From Alkalicoccus daliensis (GTDB lineage Bacteria; Bacillota; Bacilli; Bacillales; Salisediminibacteriaceae), in the NCBI RefSeq assembly GCF_900103955.1, contig NZ_FNIL01000010.1, positions 1 through 59,437 of the forward strand: a DNA stretch of 59,437 bases, given 5' to 3'. Both the position numbers and the translations under genes were made by a program. Of the stretch, positions 56,729 through 59,437 are shown in pieces. Each line of letters begins with the position of its first letter. Position 1 is the stretch's first letter. A model generated the notes under the pieces. The model saw only the letters and a program-made list of their open reading frames with translations. It did not search any database and had not been told where the DNA came from.

Positions 56729-58426
56729 TTATTCTCTCTCTAATTTGCTCAGTTCCTCCTGCACAAATTCCATCAGGTCTTTAATCATTTCTTCTGAAAA
56801 ATCAAATTGAATTCCTGCAGTTTTATAAACCTCCGACAGAGGAACGGAAGAACCGAGTTTTAACGCTTCCGTATAATTTTTCAAAGTTTTTTCAGGATTC
56901 TTCAGGTAGTTTTTATATATCTGCAGTGCCCCTAGCTGTGCAATCACATATTCAATAAAGTAAAAAGGCACTTCAAAAATATGAAGAATTCTCAGCCATG
57001 AACGTTCCTGCCAGCTCTCAAATCCTTCCCAGTTAACAACAGAAGAATCAAAACTCTGCTGTAACTCTGCAAATTTTGCAAGACGTTCTGCAGCACTGTG
57101 AGTGGGATTTTCGTACATCCAATGTTGAAATTGATCAATTATTATACCAAGCGGCAGAAAATCCACGATTCCTCTTAATTGATCGCGCTTTGCCTGAACC
57201 AGTGCATTTTTATCGGGGTAAAAATGGTCCCATTGATCCATCGTTAATAACTCCATCGTCATACTTGCTAATTCTGCAGATTCCATAGGTGTATTTTTGT
57301 AAGCAGCAATTTTAAAGTGCTGCGTAAAGTCATTGTGTATGCAGTGTCCCATTTCATGGAGAAGTGTAATCATATCATCATGAGTCTGCGAAGCGTTCAT
57401 AAAAATAAATGAGAGGCCGGAAACAGGGAGATAAGTGCAGAACCCTCCAGGGGCTTTACCTTTTCGGGCAGTCAGGTCCAGCATTCCTTTCTTATCCATC
57501 GTATCCAGCAGCTCTGCAAATCGCTTGTCCAGATTATTAAAAATGATCGCTGATTTATCTACTAATTCATTTCTTGATTGGAAAGGCTGCAATGATTTAT
57601 TATCTGGCGGCGTGCCTCTTCGGTCCCACGGCATATACTCTTCTACCTGAAGTTCTTTTTTGTGAAGTTTCTGGATACTTTCTTTCAGTGGCGTTACGTG
57701 CTTTTTCACAGCTTGTGCGAGCGTATAGCAGTCCCCGGGCGTATAGTCAAAGCGTTCGTACTCTTTGAACATATAATCACGGTAATTTTCCAGTCCTGCG
57801 TTTTTTGCTTTTTCATTCCGTAATAAGATCAACTCAGACATGATCTGTTGAAGATCCTCTGACTTTTCTTCAAAAGCTGTGAACATTTTTTTCATTGCAG
57901 ATTCCCGAAGGTGGCGGTCTTCAGACTCCAAATAAGGTGATAACTCACTTAATGACATTTCTGTACCGTCCCAATCTGCAGTTAAGCTCCCGGTAATTTC
58001 AAAATATGCTGTTGTCAGTTTATCTTCTTCAATTTCCAATTGGACATTTTCTTCTCTGAATAATTCTTGTGCATTTCTTTTACTTTTAATCAGAAGACCG
58101 TATTCTTTTTTATCTAATTCATTAATGAAAGGGGAAGACAAAAATTTATTATCGAGCTTGGCAGTGTAATTTTTACGCAGTGGCTCTATACGCTGCTGAT
58201 CATATTCAAATTGTTCTTTAGCTTTCTCAGATTCACTGAAACATTGAAAATCAATATAATGCCCCGAAAGCCCTTCTTCAATTTCCTCCTGTACTTTGGA
58301 GTATTTTACGAGCCAATCTTCTAAATGAGCAGCTGAAGCAATATTTTCGTTTAATAATTCCTCGTATAAAGCTTTTACTTCATTCATGTCATTGAAATTA
58401 ACTGTTTCCTTATAAAAAGTAGACAT
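56729..58426 (-). CDS. M3-family oligoendopeptidase (PepF-like)
   Basis: A 565-aa zinc metallopeptidase that cleaves short peptides in the cytoplasm. The active site HEMGH (His357, Glu358, His361) is followed by a conserved Glu-containing helix (MESAELASMTMELL), and a C-terminal YVIAQLGALQIYKNYL segment is present. It has the M3 layout of a helical N-terminal cap and catalytic C-terminal half. AAGGAGG precedes the ATG. It is monocistronic. Confidence 0.92.
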   Translation of the reverse strand: MSTFYKETVNFNDMNEVKALYEELLNENIASAAHLEDWLVKYSKVQEEIEEGLSGHYIDFQCFSESEKAKEQFEYDQQRIEPLRKNYTAKLDNKFLSSPFINELDKKEYGLLIKSKRNAQELFREENVQLEIEEDKLTTAYFEITGSLTADWDGTEMSLSELSPYLESEDRHLRESAMKKMFTAFEEKSEDLQQIMSELILLRNEKAKNAGLENYRDYMFKEYERFDYTPGDCYTLAQAVKKHVTPLKESIQKLHKKELQVEEYMPWDRRGTPPDNKSLQPFQSRNELVDKSAIIFNNLDKRFAELLDTMDKKGMLDLTARKGKAPGGFCTYLPVSGLSFIFMNASQTHDDMITLLHEMGHCIHNDFTQHFKIAAYKNTPMESAELASMTMELLTMDQWDHFYPDKNALVQAKRDQLRGIVDFLPLGIIIDQFQHWMYENPTHSAAERLAKFAELQQSFDSSVVNWEGFESWQERSWLRILHIFEVPFYFIEYVIAQLGALQIYKNYLKNPEKTLKNYTEALKLGSSVPLSEVYKTAGIQFDFSEEMIKDLMEFVQEELSKLERE

Positions 58427-58990
58427 ATGTATCCTCCTTAAGAATTGTAAAATAAATAATTGAATGGCAAGGTTTTCTTAATTCTTACCAGTAGAAATAT
58501 GTAATTCCAGCAAACGAATCAATATTTTAGATAGACGCTTTATTATAGGACGCTTCTTCAACTTTCCTGACAATAAACTCCCATAATGCCGGGTTCTGAA
58601 TAACGATTTGGCATAGATATAGTTTTCATTATTTATGCTTCAGGGAGTTCTTCTGCATCAATATTTTATTAGAAAAAAATTTCATTTGATGCTCTATCAT
58701 AAACATGTATCTATCATATAGATTACTTTTTTCTTCTCAAACATTTATAGACTTATATTTAAGGTGATGCAAAAGCTCGGAAGACTGTATGACGAAATTG
58801 ATCCTTTTAAAAAAATCATAAACAGTAACGTAAGGATAGTCTTAAATCTTATACAGCGTATTGATTTTTTAAGTTAATTGAAAGTGACCTATCTACATCA
58901 TAAATGGGATTTGAAAAAAAGTCTAAATAAAAAAGGAGAAAAATGGAAAAAGAACCTGAGCATAAGCCCAGGTTCTTGATATAGTCATTA
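58427..58990. other. Gene-poor AT-rich interval
   Basis: No gene is well supported in these 564 bases. A 36-codon frame at about 58768-58878 (plus, starting MQKLGRLYDEIDPFKK) has only a too-close AAGG. A minus-strand frame without a start (ending EFIVRKVEEASYNKASI, stop near 58531) looks protein-like. Both could be remnants of lost genes. The promoter of the minus-strand M3 peptidase should lie at the left end. Confidence 0.4.
58946..58977 (-). terminator. Terminator of the 3D-domain protein gene
   Basis: A 9-bp stem AAGAACCTG/CAGGTTCTT, followed by a T run on the minus strand. It lies 14 bases past the stop. Confidence 0.85.
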
Positions 58991-59437
58991 TTAAGGTGTA
59001 TCAATAATTGTTACATTTACATTTTGACGGCCAAAGTTTACTGCATCGCCACGTTCAGGCATAAATAGGTCGATTTTGTTACCCTGGATAGCTCCGCCTG
59101 TATCACCAGCGATAGCTTGGCCATAACCTTCAACGTGTACAGTTGAACCTAGTGGAATTACATTAGGGTCTACTGCTACTACTAGCTGGTTAGGGTTTGC
59201 ACGAAGGTCAATACCTGTCGCTGTAACTCCGGAACAACCAACACAATATGCAGTGTATGCAGTTGCTTCCATGTTAATTGTTTCGCCTTCTACTTCATTA
59301 GAAGAAGTTTGTGCTTGAACTGGCTCTGCTTCTTCTTCTTCGACAACTTCTTCAGTAGTTTCTTCTTCTACCGGCTCCGCTGCTTCTTCTTCAACAACTT
59401 CTTCAGTAGTTTCTTCTTCTACCGGCTCCGCTGCTTC
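58991..59437 (-). CDS. 3D-domain cell-wall protein, C-terminal part (truncated by window edge)
   Basis: The reading frame is open to the last base of the window, so the N-terminus is outside. The visible 148 residues begin with a Glu-rich linker holding two near-identical 17-residue repeats (EAAEPVEEETTEEVVEE). The 3D domain follows with TAYTAYCVGCSG, AVDPNVIPLGS and AGDTGGAIQGNKIDLF, whose aspartates form the active site. Such proteins are exported lytic-transglycosylase-like enzymes. The ATG at 59272 is internal and not the start. The two cysteines in CVGC may form a disulfide. Confidence 0.88.
   Translation of the reverse strand, partial: EAAEPVEEETTEEVVEEEAAEPVEEETTEEVVEEEEAEPVQAQTSSNEVEGETINMEATAYTAYCVGCSGVTATGIDLRANPNQLVVAVDPNVIPLGSTVHVEGYGQAIAGDTGGAIQGNKIDLFMPERGDAVNFGRQNVNVTIIDTP

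Noticed and set aside
59280-59437. CRISPR-like direct repeats at the right edge
   Set aside because: The repeats are contiguous, in frame and encode the Glu-rich linker of the 3D protein; there are no spacers.

Overview
The window is low-GC (roughly 40 %) chromosomal DNA from an endospore-forming Gram-positive bacterium of the Bacillaceae. It encodes orthologues of many Bacillus genes: TrmL/CspR, YufK, YhfK, YhcX, GlpP, NupNOPQ, PgcA, a Spo0E-like phosphatase and PgeF. It also has a leucine T-box operon and a large tRNA array after a 23S gene. The very acidic linkers of exported proteins, a BCCT betaine-type carrier and a DUF1538 antiporter-type operon suggest a halophilic or alkaliphilic lifestyle; that last step is inference.

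Layout. 1-1.9 kb: 3' end of a 23S rRNA gene followed by 14 tRNA genes, with no 5S rRNA gene between them. 2-9 kb: queG-ogt-lipoprotein-trmL, a 29-aa membrane peptide, a heme-degrading monooxygenase, a YufK-like membrane protein, the class A PBP pbpD and a signal peptidase I. 9-16 kb: accessory-looking DNA with several families of dispersed repeats, a BCCT transporter, a PGRP-type amidase, YhfK and a DUF1028 protein. 16-23 kb: orphan eutH convergent with a CheY-like regulator, then the nucleoside ABC transporter operon nupNOPQ behind CcpA-like sites and a leader hairpin. 23-27 kb: a repeat-rich, possibly transcribed intergenic region, DUF2225-cheX, and yhcX.

27-35 kb: galM, then the glycerol regulon glpP, glpFK and glpD, in which both glpF and glpD have a terminator leader preceded by the same tandem GGAGA motif, followed by pgcA and a Spo0E-like phosphatase. 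35-41 kb: an EamA exporter, a [15 protein letters not shown] coupled operon of two DUF1538 membrane proteins and a tandem PII-like protein, a 51-aa cysteine-rich protein and prfC. 41-50 kb (all minus strand): ilvE, a leucine T-box, then ilvB-ilvN-ilvC-leuA-leuB-leuC-leuD; ilvD is not in the window. 50-59 kb: TVP38 plus a flavin disulfide reductase, pgeF, an MFS carrier, an aldo/keto reductase, an M3 peptidase, and the C-terminal part of a 3D-domain cell-wall protein cut by the window edge.

How the genes work together. The glp block is a complete glycerol uptake and catabolism route (facilitator, kinase, G3P dehydrogenase, antiterminator). The ilv-leu block converts pyruvate or 2-oxobutyrate toward branched-chain amino acids under tRNA-Leu and possibly CodY/CcpA control. 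The DUF1538/PII-like operon is the least characterised system here and the strongest candidate for new biology. I saw no CRISPR array, no prophage and no intact transposase.
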